A DNA stretch of 53,544 bases from Blautia sp. (GCA_022770365.1 JALEHU010000057.1:1-53544); one strand, 5' to 3'. Positions 26,478 through 35,898 are shown, counted from the stretch's first letter. Numbers and translations are program-made. Notes: generated from the sequence alone by a model not told the origin.

Positions 26478-27677
26478 ATGAACGTTGTGAAAAAAGCATA
26501 TTGTCGTGTATACCAGAAGGCTTTTCGCCTTGCCCTCCCGATTCTTCCTTATACAGAACCAAAGCTTCTTAAAGGAATGGGTTCGGTTACTCCGCTGCTG
26601 AAAAAGAAGGGAGTTCAATCCGTTCTGATTGTATCCGGACGGACTGCACATCGTCATCCGCTGACTCAGAAGCTTGAGCAGAAGCTCACGGAAGCAGGAA
26701 TCAGACATGAAGTGTATGACCGGACAGTTCCCAATCCTACCATTGATAATATTGAAGAGGCAACAAAACTTTATCATAGTATTGGTGCACAGGCGATTAT
26801 TGCCATTGGCGGCGGCTCTGTCATGGACTGCGCAAAGATTGTAGGTGCCCGTGTGGTGCGTCCTCATAAGCCTGTCCGGAAAATGAAAGGACTTCTGAAG
26901 ATCCTTCATCCCACTCCTCTGACCATTGCCATTCCTACTACAGCAGGTTCCGGCAGTGAGACGACACTGGCAGCAGTGATCACAGACAGTGAGACTCATT
27001 ATAAATATCCTATCAATGATTTTGTGCTGATACCGGATTACGCGGTATTGGTTCCTGAGCTGACCACAGGCCTTCCTCAGAACCTGACTGCTACTACCGG
27101 CATGGATGCTCTGACCCATGCAGTGGAAGCGTACATTGGACACAGCACAAATAAGCTGACCCGGGATATGGCAGAAGAGGCAACCTGTCGGATCGTGAAA
27201 TACCTTCATAAAGCTTATGAGGACGGCAGTGATATCGAGGCACGCCGTCAGATGCTTCGGGCATCTTACTGTGCAGGCGTGGCTTTTACCCGTTCTTATG
27301 TTGGCTATGTTCATGCAGTAGCTCATTCTCTGGGAGGACAGTACGGAATTGCGCACGGACTTGCAAATGCTGTTATCCTGCCATATTTTCTGGAAGAATA
27401 CGGCACGGACTGCAGTGAAAAACTTGCCCATCTGGCACGTATTTCCGGTATTGCAGATAGAAACGACAGCGATGGTACTGCTTCTGGAAGCTTTATCCGC
27501 TGGATACGTGAGATGAATGCTTCTATGGGAATTCCGGATAAAATTCCTGAAATTCGAAAAGAAGATATTCCGGAAATGGCTGCCCGCGCTGATAAAGAAG
27601 CAAATCCTCTTTATCCCGTTCCAAGGCTCCTTGATAAGCGGGCTCTGGAGGAAATGTATGAGAGGCTGATGGTCTGA
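26478..27677 (+). CDS. Iron-containing (group III) alcohol dehydrogenase
   Basis: It interconverts aldehydes and alcohols with NAD(P)H. The 399-residue length fits the family. The cofactor loop GGGSVMDCAK (near residue 114) and AGSGSETT (near 157) are present. Metal ligands are visible as Asp and His in GMDALTHAVE and as His in HAVAHSLGGQYGIAHG. Its ribosome site is AGGAGCG. It is the last gene before a strong terminator, so it is transcribed with the tungsten AOR. Together they could turn acid to aldehyde to alcohol, or detoxify aldehydes both ways. The N-terminal ~25 residues (KKAYCRVYQKAFRLALPI) are amphipathic and extend before the usual start of the fold. Confidence 0.93.
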   Translation: MNVVKKAYCRVYQKAFRLALPILPYTEPKLLKGMGSVTPLLKKKGVQSVLIVSGRTAHRHPLTQKLEQKLTEAGIRHEVYDRTVPNPTIDNIEEATKLYHSIGAQAIIAIGGGSVMDCAKIVGARVVRPHKPVRKMKGLLKILHPTPLTIAIPTTAGSGSETTLAAVITDSETHYKYPINDFVLIPDYAVLVPELTTGLPQNLTATTGMDALTHAVEAYIGHSTNKLTRDMAEEATCRIVKYLHKAYEDGSDIEARRQMLRASYCAGVAFTRSYVGYVHAVAHSLGGQYGIAHGLANAVILPYFLEEYGTDCSEKLAHLARISGIADRNDSDGTASGSFIRWIREMNASMGIPDKIPEIRKEDIPEMAARADKEANPLYPVPRLLDKRALEEMYERLMV

Positions 27678-27731
27678 TATTTCGTGTTTAGGCCAATATT
27701 ACACCAGATTTGAATATATTGAATTCAGCTG

Positions 27732-27771
27732 TGCTGTCAGGGCCAAAGTACTAGCCCTGACAGCATTTTTT
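27732..27771 (+). terminator. Terminator of the tungsten operon
   Basis: A 12-bp perfect stem (27732-27743 with 27754-27765) with a 10-nt loop runs into six T residues. It ends the operon that starts at 17172. Confidence 0.93.
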
Positions 27772-27785
27772 CTCACTTGTAATAA

Positions 27786-27835
27786 CCAGTATTTTATTTT
27801 TGTTTATTGTAAAAAATATAAAGTAAAATAACTGG
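27786..27835. promoter_or_regulatory. Long inverted repeat before the FAD/Rieske gene, possible operator
   Basis: The left arm CCAGTATTTTATTTT (27786-27800) and the reverse complement of the right arm (27820-27835) agree at nearly every base except one inserted T and one transition. The arms are 19 nt apart and end 9 nt before the ribosome site. It could be a regulator site, or an AT-rich hairpin with no function. Confidence 0.45.
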
Positions 27836-27854
27836 AATATATGTGGAGGAAGTT

Positions 27855-29153
27855 ATGAATTCAATTTGGACAAAAAGTGCAGAGCTTCCATGTTTTGAAG
27901 CTCTGGAAGGTGAAGTGAAAACAGATGTGCTGATCATAGGCGGTGGTATGGCTGGTATATTATGTGCATATTTTTTGCAGAAAGAGAATGTGGATTACGT
28001 TCTTGTGGAAGGAAAAACCATTTGTTCCGGAGTTACACAAAATACAACAGCCAAAATCACCTCTCAGCATGGCTTGATCTATGATAAGTTTCTGCGTAAG
28101 ACTGGCCTTGAAAAGACGAAAATGTATCTGGAAGCCAATCAGGATTCTGTAAAAAAGTATTATGAATTATGCAGAGAGATTGATTGTGATTTTGAACCAA
28201 AAACATCATTTATTTATTCAGTAAATGACAGAAAAAAATTGGAGAAAGAGGCGGACGCACTGCACCGGATAGGGTTTGAAGCAAAGATTACGGATACAAC
28301 AGAACTGCCGTTTGATACCGTTGGGGCAATAGGTTTTGAAAATCAGGCACAGTTTCATCCGCTGAAATTTATCGCTGAAATTGCACGGAATCTGAAAATA
28401 TATGAACATACATTTGTAAAAGAACTTAAGAATCATGAGGCGGTTACGGAAAAAGGAACGGTGTTTTACAGGAGACTGATCATGGCGACACACTTTCCTG
28501 TTGATAATACACATGGCATGTATTTTCTGAAAATGTATCAGAATCGATCTTATGTTATTGCTCTGAAAAATGCTGCACAGATTAACGGGATGTATCTGGA
28601 TGCTGTAAAGAACGGCCTTTCTTTTCGAAATTACGGAGATTTTCTGCTTCTTGGAGGCGGAGGGCACAGAACCGGAAAAAACGGCGGTGGCTGGCGGGAA
28701 TTGAGAAGTGCTGCCGGGAAATATTATCCAAATTCAGTGGAAACAGATCACTGGGCAGCACAGGATTGTATGACTTTGGATGAGATACCGTATATTGGGC
28801 GTTATTCTTTGAACACACCGGACTGTTTTGCTGCAACAGGATTTCAAAAATGGGGAATGACTTCGTCAATGACAGCAGCATTGCTTCTGACAGATATGAT
28901 TATGGAAAGAGAAAATCCATATCAGGAAGTTTTTTCGCCTTCGAGATGCATGCTGACACCTCAGCTGCTGATAAACGGATGGGAAGCCCTTACCGGTCTT
29001 TTTGCAAAATCAAGAAAGAGATGTCCGCATATGGGGTGTGCCTTAAAATGGAACAGCTTCGAGCATTCCTGGGATTGTCCGTGCCATGGATCAAGATTTG
29101 ATAAAGATGGAAGTTTGCTGAACAATCCTGCGAACGGTGATATAAAGTGGTAG
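27855..29153 (+). CDS. FAD-dependent oxidoreductase with C-terminal Rieske [2Fe-2S] domain
   Basis: A 432-residue flavoprotein of the DAO family. The FAD-binding loop is VLIIGGGMAGILCAYFL near residue 30. A CSGVTQNTTAKITSQHG segment matches DadA/glycine-oxidase-like proteins that carry Rieske tails. The C terminus has both Rieske ligand pairs: CPHMGC and CPCHGSRF. The domain ends soon after PANGDIKW, a common short form. The ATG at 27855 follows GGAGGAAG; an upstream GTG is not needed. It lies 51 nt before the DUF362 gene and after the tungsten-operon terminator, so it belongs to another unit. The substrate is unknown. Confidence 0.88.
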   Translation: MNSIWTKSAELPCFEALEGEVKTDVLIIGGGMAGILCAYFLQKENVDYVLVEGKTICSGVTQNTTAKITSQHGLIYDKFLRKTGLEKTKMYLEANQDSVKKYYELCREIDCDFEPKTSFIYSVNDRKKLEKEADALHRIGFEAKITDTTELPFDTVGAIGFENQAQFHPLKFIAEIARNLKIYEHTFVKELKNHEAVTEKGTVFYRRLIMATHFPVDNTHGMYFLKMYQNRSYVIALKNAAQINGMYLDAVKNGLSFRNYGDFLLLGGGGHRTGKNGGGWRELRSAAGKYYPNSVETDHWAAQDCMTLDEIPYIGRYSLNTPDCFAATGFQKWGMTSSMTAALLLTDMIMERENPYQEVFSPSRCMLTPQLLINGWEALTGLFAKSRKRCPHMGCALKWNSFEHSWDCPCHGSRFDKDGSLLNNPANGDIKW

Positions 29154-29204
29154 ATGCATAAGCAGACATTTCTGTCTGAAAGATCATTGAATTGGAGAAT
29201 CTAT

Positions 29205-30335
29205 ATGGAGAAAAATCAGATTTATATAAAAGGCGGTACAGAATATAAAGAAATGACAAGAGAACTTCTGGATGTATGTGATCTAGCGGGCTTGATCGGG
29301 AATCGAAAAGCCAGGATCGGGATCAAACCCAACCTGGTTTCTCCCACTGTGGCCTCCTATGGCGGGACAACTCATCCTGAGGTGGTAGCCGGAATCCTGG
29401 AATATTTACAGGAGCATGGGTTTACAAATCTTATAATGATGGAAGGCTCCTGGGTGGGAGACAGAACATCAGAGGCTTACGAAATTTGTGGCTACAAAGA
29501 TCTATCGGAGAAATACGGTGTTCCATTTATTGACGCTCAGAAAGAAAAGGCAGTTTCCCGGGATTGTGCAGGAATGCGTCTGAATTTATGTGCCTGCGTG
29601 GAGAATATTGATTTCCTGATCAATGTCCCGGTCCTCAAGGGACACTGCCAGACAAAAATCACCTGTGCGCTGAAAAATATGAAAGGCCTGATTCCAAATT
29701 CGGAAAAGAGACGTTTTCATTCCCTGGGGCTTCATAAACCGATTGCCCATCTTGGTGTTGGCATTCGGCAGGATTTTATTGTGGTGGATAATATCTGTGG
29801 AGATCTTGATTTTGAGGATGGCGGTCATCCTGTGGTCATGAACCGGATTCTTGCCGGAAGAGATCCTGTATTGATGGATGCTTATGTCTGTCAGATGATG
29901 CATTATGATGTATCGGAAGTTCCGTATGTGACTATGGCAGAAAAACTTGGAGCGGGGTGTGCGGATATTTCAAGAGCGGATATCTGTACCTGCGATAAAA
30001 AAGAAGTGGAACCGGTACCGAAGTCACGCAAGGTTGTGGAACTTCAGGATGCGGTTGAGGAAGTGGAATCCTGCAGCGCGTGTTATGGATATCTGCTGCC
30101 GGCACTGGACATGCTCCGGGAAGAGGGACTTTTTGAAAAACTGGATGAAAAAATCTGCATCGGACAGGGATGGCGCGGCAAAACCGGAGAATTGGGTATC
30201 GGCCATTGTACAGTTAAATTCCGTCATCATCTGGAAGGCTGTCCTCCCACAGAACAGCAGATCTATGAGTTTCTGAAGAATTATATTGAACTTAGCGGAC
30301 AACCCAGCCAAAACTCTCCAACCCTTCACTTATGA
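29205..30335 (+). CDS. DUF362-domain protein
   Basis: A 376-residue cytoplasmic protein with DUF362 landmarks: IGIKPNLVSPTVASYGGTT, EGSWVGDRTSEAY, INVPVLKGHCQTKITCALKN, MKGLIPNSEKRRFH and LAGRDPVLMDAYV. The last ~90 residues contain cysteines (SCSACYG, GHCTVKF, EGCPPTE) that may bind a cluster or metal; the usual pair of ferredoxin-type motifs is absent. The biochemical role of the family is not established. I chose ATG 29205, seven nt after TTGGAG; an open reading from 29154 has no ribosome site. It is probably cotranscribed with the FAD/Rieske gene. Confidence 0.85.
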   Translation: MEKNQIYIKGGTEYKEMTRELLDVCDLAGLIGNRKARIGIKPNLVSPTVASYGGTTHPEVVAGILEYLQEHGFTNLIMMEGSWVGDRTSEAYEICGYKDLSEKYGVPFIDAQKEKAVSRDCAGMRLNLCACVENIDFLINVPVLKGHCQTKITCALKNMKGLIPNSEKRRFHSLGLHKPIAHLGVGIRQDFIVVDNICGDLDFEDGGHPVVMNRILAGRDPVLMDAYVCQMMHYDVSEVPYVTMAEKLGAGCADISRADICTCDKKEVEPVPKSRKVVELQDAVEEVESCSACYGYLLPALDMLREEGLFEKLDEKICIGQGWRGKTGELGIGHCTVKFRHHLEGCPPTEQQIYEFLKNYIELSGQPSQNSPTLHL

Positions 30336-30340
30336 GGAAA

Positions 30341-30371
30341 TCTCCCGCACAGAAGAGAACTGTGCGGGAGA
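30341..30371. terminator. Terminator hairpin between convergent genes
   Basis: A 12-bp perfect stem (30341-30352 with 30360-30371) has a 7-nt loop. It lies between two genes that converge. The T tract is short on either strand, so termination strength is uncertain. Confidence 0.6.
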
Positions 30372-30384
30372 AAAGGAACGATGC

Positions 30385-30972
30385 TTACAGGCTTCCTTTA
30401 AGGATATTCAGAATCTGTTCCTGTGTGAAGCGGCTGCTGTCGATACACAGGTCATATTCTGACATATCGGTCCATTTGGAATCTGTGAAGTATTCATAAT
30501 ATGCTTTTCGCTCTTTATCCATTCGTCTGACCAGTTTTCGTACACTCTTTTCTTCACGTCCGGTACGTTCCATAACGTTTTTTACCCGGTCTTCAAAAGG
30601 CGCGTAAATAAAAATGCTCAGTGTTTTATCTTTTAGGATATGATTGGCACATCTGCCGACAATGACACAGTCTTCTTTGTCTGCCAGATTGATGATGATG
30701 TCCCGCTGCAATTCGTAGAGGACGTCATTCATAGGGATAAAATGGTACTCCGGATTCATCTGAACTTCGTAGTCTACGGGGAAAAGCCACTGATTGGCCT
30801 TTTTTTCGTCTACTTTGGCAAGCTCATCAAAAGGAATCTTTTTTTCTTTGCTTGCCAGTTCAATTAATTCCTTGTCATAAAAATGAATATCCAGTTCTTC
30901 GGCAAGAGTCTTTCCGATCATGCGTCCACCGCTTCCAAACATTCGATTGATGGTAATAATACGTTTACTCAT
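30385..30972 (-). CDS. Cytidylate kinase-like family protein
   Basis: A 195-residue P-loop protein of the AAA_26/cytidylate-kinase-like group. The N terminus ITINRMFGSGGRMIGKTLAEEL carries a loop with GSGGRMIGK in place of canonical GxxxxGKS/T. FYDKELIELAS follows, then VIVGRCANHIL, FIYAPFEDRVKNVMER and a lid region rich in Arg and Lys (RRMDKERKAYYEYFTDS). This family is common in Clostridia, separate from the essential cmk, and its substrate is not known. The start at 30972 has a GGAGGA site, and an extended -10 (TGCTATAAT on the minus strand, 31055-31060) lies upstream. Confidence 0.85.
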   Translation of the reverse strand: MSKRIITINRMFGSGGRMIGKTLAEELDIHFYDKELIELASKEKKIPFDELAKVDEKKANQWLFPVDYEVQMNPEYHFIPMNDVLYELQRDIIINLADKEDCVIVGRCANHILKDKTLSIFIYAPFEDRVKNVMERTGREEKSVRKLVRRMDKERKAYYEYFTDSKWTDMSEYDLCIDSSRFTQEQILNILKGSL

Positions 30973-31259
30973 AATGATTCCTCCTTTCCGGGAATACAAA
31001 AATATGATATGACTATTGTGGAAAATAGACAAAACTGATTTCTTTTGTAAAAGTATTATAGCACAAATACACAGAAAAAACCACCAGCATATTTACAAGT
31101 TTGCATAACAGATTTTTTACGAGATTTTGTATCATAGACTGGTAATTTTCATTTGTTCCTGTTAAAATTAATGAGTAATGCCTGTTTCAATGCTTTTATG
31201 AATAAGGGCAGATCGCGGCAGAAGATTATGTAAAATACAAACTCAGAAAGGATAACGGA

Positions 31260-32078
31260 ATGCTGAAAATCAAAAAATATGTAAAAGTAAAAAGCGTTGC
31301 CGAGGCCTATGAACTGAATCAGAAGAAGACTGCCTGTGTTCTGGGAGGAATGGTATGGCTTAAGATGGGAAACCGGAATGTTTCCACAGCCATTGACCTG
31401 TCCGGCCTGGGCCTGGATACGATTTCAGAAACAGAAGACGAATATGTGATTGGCTGTATGACATCGCTCAGAGATCTGGAAATGAACGATGCACTTGATA
31501 TGTTTACACATGGAGCCATCAGGGAGAGCCTGTGCCATATTGTGGGTGTGCAGTTCCGCAATTGCGCAACGGTTGGAGGCAGCATATACGGAAGGTATGG
31601 TTTTTCCGATGTACTGACCATGTTCCTTGCCATGGATACCTGGGTGGAACTTTATCAGGGCGGAAGAATACCGCTTGCTGAATTTGCCTCAATGAAAAAA
31701 GACAGAGATATCCTTGAAAATATTATTATTAAGAAAACACCTCTTTTTTGTTCCTATATCAGTCAGCGAAATTCAGAAACTGATTTTCCGGTACTGACCT
31801 GCGCGGCATCTCTTGTGGGGGAAGAAGCTGTAACTGTGATCGGTGCCCGGCCCGGCCGCGCAATGATTGTAAAAGATGCAAATGGAATTATGAACGGATT
31901 TAAAGAGATGACGAATAAACAGCGCGCGGCTGCGATAGAGTCTTTTGCAGAATTTGCCGCACAGAATGTGCCGGTAGGAGGAAATATGCGGGCATCTGCC
32001 GGGTACAGGACTCTGCTTGTGAAGGTCCTTACCAGAAGAGCCTGGGAAGAAGTGGGAGGTATGAAAAATGAATATTAG
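31260..32078 (+). CDS. Xanthine dehydrogenase/aldehyde oxidase-type FAD subunit
   Basis: A 272-residue FAD-binding subunit of a molybdenum hydroxylase, passing electrons between the iron-sulfur subunit and FAD. It begins IKKYVKVKSVAEAYEL with a first FAD loop CVLGGMVWLKMG. The second loop reads CATVGGSIYGRYGFSDVLT; the usual GGNIA form is altered, as in a subgroup of clostridial enzymes. The ribosome site is GAAAGGA. Its last 11 nt overlap the 2Fe-2S subunit gene, so the three subunits are translated together. Confidence 0.85.
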   Translation: MLKIKKYVKVKSVAEAYELNQKKTACVLGGMVWLKMGNRNVSTAIDLSGLGLDTISETEDEYVIGCMTSLRDLEMNDALDMFTHGAIRESLCHIVGVQFRNCATVGGSIYGRYGFSDVLTMFLAMDTWVELYQGGRIPLAEFASMKKDRDILENIIIKKTPLFCSYISQRNSETDFPVLTCAASLVGEEAVTVIGARPGRAMIVKDANGIMNGFKEMTNKQRAAAIESFAEFAAQNVPVGGNMRASAGYRTLLVKVLTRRAWEEVGGMKNEY

Positions 32079-32541
32079 TTTTTGGCTGAATGGTGTCTGT
32101 ATCAGCGGTGAGGCCGAGCCACATACCTTACTTCTGGATTTCCTTCGGGAAAAGGGATGCTACAGTGTAAAAAGAGGCTGTGAAACTGCCAACTGCGGAC
32201 TTTGCACAGTTCTGATGGACGGAAAACCTGTTTTGTCCTGCAGTATTCTTGCAGTCCGCGCGGAAGGACATAAAATTGTCACACTTGAGGGAATTCAGAA
32301 AGAGGCTGAGGAGTTCGGGGCTTTCCTTGCTGACGAAGGCGCGGAGCAGTGCGGATTTTGTAATCCCGGTTTTATCATGAATGTGTTTGCCATGCTGAAA
32401 GAAATACCGGATCCTACAGAAGACCAGATCCGGGAATATCTGTCGGGAAATCTCTGCAGGTGTTCCGGGTTTGTGGGACAGACCCGAAGCATTCTGAAAT
32501 TCCTTCAGTACAAAAAAGCGCAGCAGGAGGAGAAAGCATGA
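32068..32541 (+). CDS. Molybdenum hydroxylase 2Fe-2S subunit
   Basis: A 157-residue protein with both [2Fe-2S] domains of this enzyme class. The plant-type N-terminal cluster is at GCETANCGLCTVLMDGK with a later Cys in VLSCSIL. The C-terminal helical cluster has CGFCNPGFIMN and GNLCRCSGF. It transfers electrons from the molybdenum site to FAD. It overlaps the genes on both sides by a few bases, typical of a fixed-ratio complex. Confidence 0.93.
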   Translation: MNISFWLNGVCISGEAEPHTLLLDFLREKGCYSVKRGCETANCGLCTVLMDGKPVLSCSILAVRAEGHKIVTLEGIQKEAEEFGAFLADEGAEQCGFCNPGFIMNVFAMLKEIPDPTEDQIREYLSGNLCRCSGFVGQTRSILKFLQYKKAQQEEKA

Positions 32542-34823
32542 AATATGTAAATCAGCCAATCCGAAAAAGTGACGCGATGGCCCTTGTGACAGGCAAGCCG
32601 GTATACACGGATGATCTTGCTCCCGGGGACTGTCTGATCGTAAAAATATTAAGAAGCCCGTATGCCAATGCATGGATTGAAGATATCAGAACAGGAACAG
32701 CCGCACAGGTTGGCGGCATTGCCTGTGTGTTTACTTATAAAGATGTACCGCAGAAACGATTTACGCTTGCTGGACAGACCTATCCGGAATTGAGTCCCTA
32801 TGACCGTCTCATTCTCGACCGCCATTTACGCTTTGTGGGAGATGCGGTAGCCATTGTTGCAGGAGAAACAGAAGCAGCAGTTGACAAAGCATTGAAGCGG
32901 ATCAAGGTAAAATACCGCGTGGAAGAACCGGTACTGGACATTCATACTGCCATGGACAATAAGATCCTCGTCCATCCGGAAGATAACTGGGAATCCAAGG
33001 TTCCTGTAGGGGCGGATAACCGCAGAAATCTCTGCGCTTCTCATGCGGAAGAATCCGGAAATGTTGAAGAGGCCCTGGCGAAATGTAAGTATACGGTGGA
33101 TCAGGTTTATCACACCAAAGCCAATCAGCAGGCAATGATGGAAACTTTCCGCAGCTATTGCTATATGGATTATTTCGGACGCCTGAATGTGGTTTCCTCC
33201 ACTCAGATCCCATTCCATGTACGAAGAATTCTGGGAACCGCACTTGATATTCCGTCGTCGAAGATCCGTGTGATCAAACCCCGGATCGGCGGAGGTTTCG
33301 GCGCGAAGCAGACAGCGGTATCGGACGTTTATCCTGCATTTGTGACCTGGAAGACAGGACGCCCCTGTAAGCTGATCTATTCCAGATATGAGTCACAGAT
33401 CTGTTCTTCTCCGCGGCATGAAATGGAAATCCGTGTACGTGCCGGTGCGGATGAAAACGGGATCGTCCGTGCGATTGATGTATATTCATTGTCCAATACG
33501 GGAGCCTATGGGGAACACGGGCCTACGACCGTGTCCTTAAGCGGACATAAATCCATCGCCCTTTACCGCCATCTGGAGGCTTACCGCTTCGCCTATGATG
33601 TTGTTTATACCAATGTTCAGGCGGCAGGTGCTTATCGCGGTTATGGAGCTACTCAGGGTATTTATGCAGTGGAGTCGGCAATTAATGAGCTGGCAGCACA
33701 AATGCAGATGGATCCGGTAAAAATCCGTGAATTGAACATGCCTCTGGAGGGAGGTCCTCTTCACGGATATGGAGACAGTCCCTGTGCGACAAGCTGCGCA
33801 ATGGATCAGTGTATGGCAAGAGCAAAGGAAATGATGGACTGGGATGCAAAATATCCGTTCCGTGATATGGGCAATGGAAAGGTTCGCGGAGTCGGTGTTG
33901 CCATGGCTATGCAGGGATCATCCATTGCAGGTGTTGATGTAGGCGGTGCAGATCTTAAATTAAATGAAGACGGATCCTATACTCTGGGACTTGGATGCTC
34001 GGATATGGGCACAGGATGTGATACGATCATGGCTCAGATTGCTGCAGAATGTCTGGAAACGCCAATGGAAAATATTGTTGTATTCGGTGTGGATACCGAT
34101 ATTTCGCCATATGATTCCGGTTCCTATGCGTCTGCGACGACTTATACAACCGGCGTGGCTGTCATGCAGGCCTGTGAATCCCTCAGACAGAAGATCTGTG
34201 CGCTGGGAGCCGCGATGCTGGAGGAGGATCCAAAAAACGTTGATTTTGACTGTGAGTATGTTTATTCCAGTGATAAGAAGGTCTCTCTGAAAGAGATTGC
34301 CGTAAAAGGTACCTGTGGTAATACACAGGAGCTTCAGGTTACAAGAACGCACTCTTCCAAAATTTCGCCGCCTCCTTATATGGTGGGAATGGCTGAAGTG
34401 GAAATTGATAAAGAGACCGGAAGCGTCAAAGTGATCGATTACGTAGCAGTTGCAGACTGCGGTACACCGATCAATCCGAATCTTGCCCGTGTTCAGACAG
34501 AAGGCGGTATTGCCCAGGGAATCGGTATGGCGCTTTATGAAGATATACAGTACAGTAATAAAGGCGCCATCCGAAATAATTCTTTTATGCAGTACAAGAT
34601 TCCAAGCCGGATGGATATCGGCAATATTCGCGTGGATTTCAGAAGCAGTTATGAAGAAAGCGGTCCTTTCGGGGCAAAATCCATCGGAGAACTCGTTATA
34701 GATACTCCGTCACCTGCAATAGCAAATGCCATTTATAATGCCACCGGTGTAAGAGTGAGAGAACTTCCGATTACACCCGAAAAGGTTGCGATGGGGATTC
34801 TGAAGCTGGAAGAAGGAGAATGA
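32538..34823 (+). CDS. Molybdenum hydroxylase large (Moco-binding) subunit
   Basis: A 761-residue catalytic subunit of the xanthine dehydrogenase/aldehyde oxidase family. Moco-binding segments include RIGGGFGAKQ, GAYRGYGATQG, and GSYASATTYTTG. The conserved catalytic glutamate is Glu718 in GPFGAKSIGEL. The start ATG overlaps the 2Fe-2S stop and follows GGAGGAGAAAGC. The substrate cannot be deduced; purines, nicotinate-like heterocycles or aldehydes are all possible. It needs a molybdenum cofactor with one pterin, unlike the tungsten enzyme 8 kb upstream, so the cell appears to sort the two metals. Confidence 0.92.
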   Translation: MKYVNQPIRKSDAMALVTGKPVYTDDLAPGDCLIVKILRSPYANAWIEDIRTGTAAQVGGIACVFTYKDVPQKRFTLAGQTYPELSPYDRLILDRHLRFVGDAVAIVAGETEAAVDKALKRIKVKYRVEEPVLDIHTAMDNKILVHPEDNWESKVPVGADNRRNLCASHAEESGNVEEALAKCKYTVDQVYHTKANQQAMMETFRSYCYMDYFGRLNVVSSTQIPFHVRRILGTALDIPSSKIRVIKPRIGGGFGAKQTAVSDVYPAFVTWKTGRPCKLIYSRYESQICSSPRHEMEIRVRAGADENGIVRAIDVYSLSNTGAYGEHGPTTVSLSGHKSIALYRHLEAYRFAYDVVYTNVQAAGAYRGYGATQGIYAVESAINELAAQMQMDPVKIRELNMPLEGGPLHGYGDSPCATSCAMDQCMARAKEMMDWDAKYPFRDMGNGKVRGVGVAMAMQGSSIAGVDVGGADLKLNEDGSYTLGLGCSDMGTGCDTIMAQIAAECLETPMENIVVFGVDTDISPYDSGSYASATTYTTGVAVMQACESLRQKICALGAAMLEEDPKNVDFDCEYVYSSDKKVSLKEIAVKGTCGNTQELQVTRTHSSKISPPPYMVGMAEVEIDKETGSVKVIDYVAVADCGTPINPNLARVQTEGGIAQGIGMALYEDIQYSNKGAIRNNSFMQYKIPSRMDIGNIRVDFRSSYEESGPFGAKSIGELVIDTPSPAIANAIYNATGVRVRELPITPEKVAMGILKLEEGE

Positions 34824-34830
34824 ACAGAAT

Positions 34831-35886
34831 ATGATAGAGTTAATGAGAGCGGGAATTGGTTTTGTACTGCAGCTTGCAGTGTTTTTCACTGCCGGAAGCC
34901 TTTTGATGAAGGCTCTTAAAATGAAACAGGACACTTCCATGGCGGTGATTCTTGGCTATCTTCTTTATTTTTCTGTGTTTGAACTTGTGACTGTGCCAAT
35001 GACTCTTATGTGGGTGCCTCTTAAACCTTTTTCTGCAGGCTGGGGTATATTTCTTGCGCTTGTTATGATCACTGCTGTTTTGCTGCTGAAAAAACAATGG
35101 TCAGAACAACTCAGAAAAATTCGCTCTGTCGGAAGAGAACATTCATGGCTGCTTCTCCTGGCTGCAGCTGTAGTTGCGCTTCAGTGCATGATTGTTGTCT
35201 TTTATCAGGATACAACTGCGGACGCAACATATTATGTCGGAACTGTTTCAACTTCTGTATATACAGGAACAATGTGCCGCTATGATCCTTATACAGGAAG
35301 CCTGCTGAAAAAATTTCAGGCCAGATATGTTTTTTCTGCATATCCCATGCATAATGCAGTCTGGTGTGAACTTCTTGGAATCCATCCGATCGTGCAGTCC
35401 AAAACTGTGATGTCAGCCATGAATGTCCTGACAGCCAATCTGATCATATACCAGATTGGAAAGCGGCTGTTTGATAATGATAAGAAAAAAGCAGATCTTA
35501 TGGTGTGTTTTGTATTCCTTCTTCAACTATTTACAAACACAATCTATACATCCGGAACATTTTTCTTTACAAGGGCTTATGAGGGGAAATCTCTTCTGGC
35601 AAATGTTGCCATACCGGCTGTTTTGCTCTGCAGTATCTGGTTCTGGCAAAAAGAAGAAAAGAATATGTGGATTATGCTTTTTTTGGCATCAATGAGTGCT
35701 GTCTGTTTCTCCGGTTCTTCGATTATTCTTGTGGCAGCCATCGCAGCAGGGATTTTTCCGATGCTATGTATGCGCAGGAAATTTTTAAGTATCATTCCTA
35801 TGTGCTTATGTATGCTGCCGGAAGTTGTCTATTTTCTGTTGTACTATAGTGCCAAAACAGGCCTGTTTGTATTTGCGGCATCATAA
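34831..35886 (+). pseudogene. Polytopic membrane protein, N-terminal part (probably split gene)
   Basis: This 351-residue part has about eight hydrophobic segments and a loop with YQDTTADATYYVGT and YPMHNAVWCELLG. It resembles the large DUF6077-type or glycosyltransferase-like membrane proteins of Lachnospiraceae, which I recall only in outline. It ends at TAA 35884-35886. The downstream open frame (35899-36741) is in the same phase, with only four codons between the stop and its ATG. Together they would make one ~636-residue protein with continuous topology, so a nonsense mutation is the simplest reading. It starts 7 nt after the molybdenum hydroxylase and has AGAAGGAGAA before its ATG. Two separate coupled genes remain possible. 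Confidence 0.6.
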
Positions 35887-35898
35887 GGAGGAAGAAGA

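Noticed and set aside
26439..27431. A 330-residue minus-strand frame opposite the alcohol dehydrogenase
   Set aside because: The plus strand encodes a complete enzyme with all motifs; the antisense product is Cys/His-rich nonsense without a family.
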